NCBI RefSeq assembly: GCF_001522545.3 | Contig: NC_031771.1 | Location: forward strand, 32,192,733 to 32,256,732 | DNA: 64,000 bases | Reading direction: 5' to 3' | DNA from: Parus major | Taxonomy: Eukaryota > Chordata > Aves > Passeriformes > Paridae | In this document: piece after piece, positions 61,521 to 64,000 of the stretch | Numbering within the stretch: the first letter of the stretch is position 1 | How the letters are laid out: each line of letters starts with the position of its first letter | Position numbers and translations under genes: made by a program | Notes under the pieces: model-generated | Told to the model about the DNA's origin: nothing | Databases searched by the model: none | Seen by the model: the letters and a program-made list of their open reading frames with translations, nothing else

Positions 61521-64000
61521 TTGTAGTAGGTGGTGCACACAGTGCTCCTGAGAAAGAAGTTAATTACAAGAATGGACAGCTCAGTGGACTATAAATGGGA
61601 GAAGATGCCTCTTAATTGTAAGGAAGGCCAGTTTTAAACTGGCTATGTCTTGGTGGTCTCATTTATTTTCCAGTATAGACAAAAATCACCATATCTGATA
61701 AAAATGTTCATTGCTCATGACAGACAACAATCTCTTTTCCTGAATCCTTCCTTGTTGGGAGCATAGATTAATTAGTAATACCAAATAAACGTTACATGAC
61801 ACATCCTATGTAGTCAGAAAGTATCTTTGCTCTTTGAACGTGTGAAATAGGTAAACAAGAGCTTCCTGACTCCTGTTTAAAGAGGAGTGCTAGTGATAGC
61901 ATAAACCCTAAAGAGACAGCACTATGTTTTATTTAGCAAGGTGTTTCTTATTGTGTTTTAAATGCTCACTGTTCTTCCTTTTTACGTCATGTATGTGCAT
62001 AGGGCACAAATGACCTTTCTAATGACCTTTTATAATTCTGTGCTTCTTGGTGGCAGTTTCAAGGGTAAGCAAATCATAGGCATGAAAAAATCTTTGGGGG
62101 AAATGTGAGTGGAAAAATAGTTGGTACTGAAAGCAGTATATGGACAGGCACTTCTCACATTTGGAATGGAGTCAGCCTTTAGAGACAGGAACATGATGGA
62201 GAGGACAGATGCACACTGGTAAGGAATACAAGAAAACTGAGGCCAGGGGGAATATACAAGGAGAAAAGTGAAGTTTCACCATACTGATCTACTGGAAATT
62301 GTACTAGAAGACTGGATTACTAGGTAACCCTGTGCTATGGACAAAAATACCTGATCCAGTGCCAGAACTATGAATCCCTCTTGCTTTTTGATTTTCTAGA
62401 AATTCAGATTTTTCGTTTTGCATAAAGGCTTTTCTGTCTCTGCCTCATCCATTACTTTCATCTCTCTCAGATGTGGAAACATGGAATATGTATCAGAAAA
62501 CACCAGCCAGAGAAAAATATTGCAACTGTTGTTTGAGGGAATGAAATAAGGTAGTAAATACTGAATAAATAAATCATAAAGTGCAGTCAGTGTACCTGGG
62601 AGTTAGACATACTAAAAGAGCTTTCTGAATTGTGATGCTCTCTTTGCATACTGTTTTGGCTGTGTTTGCCTGAGAATATAGGTGCTTTAATGCAAAGGTA
62701 AATGAAAACAGAGATTCTCAAGCTCTAACAGGCAAAGGGAGCTTGTACTGTAACTTACACTGATATGTCTTTTATCAGCAGTGGCTCTTGCATAATTTAT
62801 TGTTCCCTTTATTGTTTCCAGAAAAGAAAAAACTTGCATACTCCTATCATGTTAGATGTATGTACTTACTGAAAAATCTGTGCATCAATACTAATTAGTC
62901 ATCTTTACTTACAGGCTAACTTACAAGACACTGAATTTCCTTTTCATCATCACAGTGTTTCTACTGTCATTAAGAAAATGTCTCTTAATGAAATGAGAAC
63001 ACCCCAGAGTTCTGGTCTAGTGTCTTTGAGCAATGGCTCAGAGAATTACTGTGTGATGTCCCTGGAGTAAGCAAGGCAGTGAGGAATTTGCTCTGCAGCT
63101 GGGGATGCTCTGAGCCCTGCTGTCACTCTGCTGGTTCTTGTGGACCTGCTTCTGCTACTACTGGCATTTCTGATACTAATTAAGACATGGTCCTATAAAT
63201 ATGGGACTCTACTGTAGACATTGCATAGTCTTACTATATATGTGGTTCACTGGAAGACTGTTAGCAACAACATAGATTAACAAAACAGAATTTTGCTCTG
63301 TTGGTTTTAACGCTCTTACACTGCTGTGGATTTTGATGTACTCAGGACGCAATTTCTTGGGATAATTTTTGAGACAGCACAAATACAGATTTAGCTGAGA
63401 AAGCAGAGAGTTTTCCAAGTAATATTCTTAGGAGTGATATCTCTGATATGAAAATGCAAGAATTTTGTTTTTGTTTGCTTTAAAAAGTAGCAAAAAGAAC
63501 TCTCCCAATTTAATAAACCTTATGAAAAGTCTTGTTTTGTATGTACATAAAAAATTCATGCATTTACAGGTATTTTAAGTATACAAGCTTAAATATCAAT
63601 AAAAGAAAAAAAAAGTTTTATCAGTCAGGTCTCTTAAAGACAATCAAAGAGGTTTCCTGACATTTAGGGAAAGAAATCCTCAGTTTCTAGAACCATTAGG
63701 GAAACTCTTTGCTTTATGATGACTGCACTGGAAAGCTGTTAAAGATACAGAAAGGAAGTTTATCTTGGAAATCACTCTGTGATAGCAAATATAGCAGCAC
63801 AATTTTGAGTATGCAGAGGTAGCTATGATTAATAATTTACATTGTTTTGATATGTATCCTACTCTTTTTGTTACCAGTGCAGTCTTACTGGTAATGACAA
63901 GAAAGAAGTTAAAGAAACCAAGAAAAATAACTCATTTAGACATTACCAAACTGAAAAAATAGGGAAAGTGTTTTTACTGTTACAAGAAGAATGCAAGTTG
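61521..64000. other. Unannotated end of window
   Basis: No gene, mobile element or long repeat recognised. An A9 run lies near 63606. The minus-strand frame at 63209-63418 matches nothing I know. Confidence 0.6.

Larger units (their letters stand above)
1..64000. other. Avian nuclear DNA, probable intron or gene desert
   Basis: The whole window is AT-rich with sparse CpG and lacks any run of coding sequence I can assign to a family. Open frames reach at most 143 codons, occur on both strands and often overlap antisense, as expected by chance in this composition. CR1 LINE 3' ends and avian-type LTRs identify the source as a bird. I see no CpG island, no tRNA-like internal promoter boxes and no rRNA. 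Whether this is intronic or intergenic cannot be settled from the sequence alone. Confidence 0.8.

Noticed and set aside
1..64000. Operons, CRISPR arrays, prophage, tRNA or rRNA genes
   Set aside because: None of the required patterns are present, and the sequence is vertebrate nuclear DNA.

Overview
The window looks like nuclear DNA from a bird. It is AT-rich and CpG-poor, with no operons or dense reading frames. It carries two 3'-end fragments of CR1 LINEs, one ending in the CR1-type octamer ATTCTATG. It also carries solo long terminal repeats (LTRs) of endogenous retroviruses of avian type. One LTR family, beginning TGTTTTGGCTGGGG, resembles LTRs I associate with passerine and other avian genomes. 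Bird is a firm call; order or species is not.

I find no recognisable protein-coding gene, tRNA, rRNA or CRISPR array. The open frames are short (143 codons at most), lie on both strands, often overlap antisense and match no family I recognise. The sequence is best read as part of a long intron or a gene desert. Counting by eye, T runs of 8 or more outnumber A runs about two to one on the + strand. That would fit an intron of a gene transcribed left to right, but it is only a hint.

Layout: 1-15.5 kb is unique AT-rich sequence with perfect short inverted repeats (207-228, 6246-6277, 13487-13509) and an AT-rich tract near 12.8 kb. At 15.5-15.9 kb is a decayed + strand LTR that has gained a TA-rich insert and lost its promoter segment. 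At 26.2-26.4 kb is a probable MIR-like SINE relic, and at 27.04-27.62 kb a minus-strand solo LTR with recognisable TATA and poly(A) signals. A candidate + strand exon with both splice sites lies at 33.5-33.7 kb. CR1 fragments lie at 38.0-38.3 and 48.9-49.3 kb, and a MIR-like relic at 43.8 kb. A purine-rich stretch at 53.1-53.9 kb reads like broken coding sequence. A longer copy of the 15.5 kb LTR family lies at 55.14-55.71 kb.

From 57.3 to 59.1 kb the sequence changes character: homeodomain and octamer sites cluster, CpGs become more frequent, and a TATA box and an AP-1 site appear. This is the best place to look for conserved regulatory DNA. No genes work together here that I can demonstrate, and I did not find a convincing new biological system. 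The most useful leads are the decayed frames at 53.1-53.9 kb, the 33.5 kb candidate exon and the 57.3-59.1 kb regulatory candidates.
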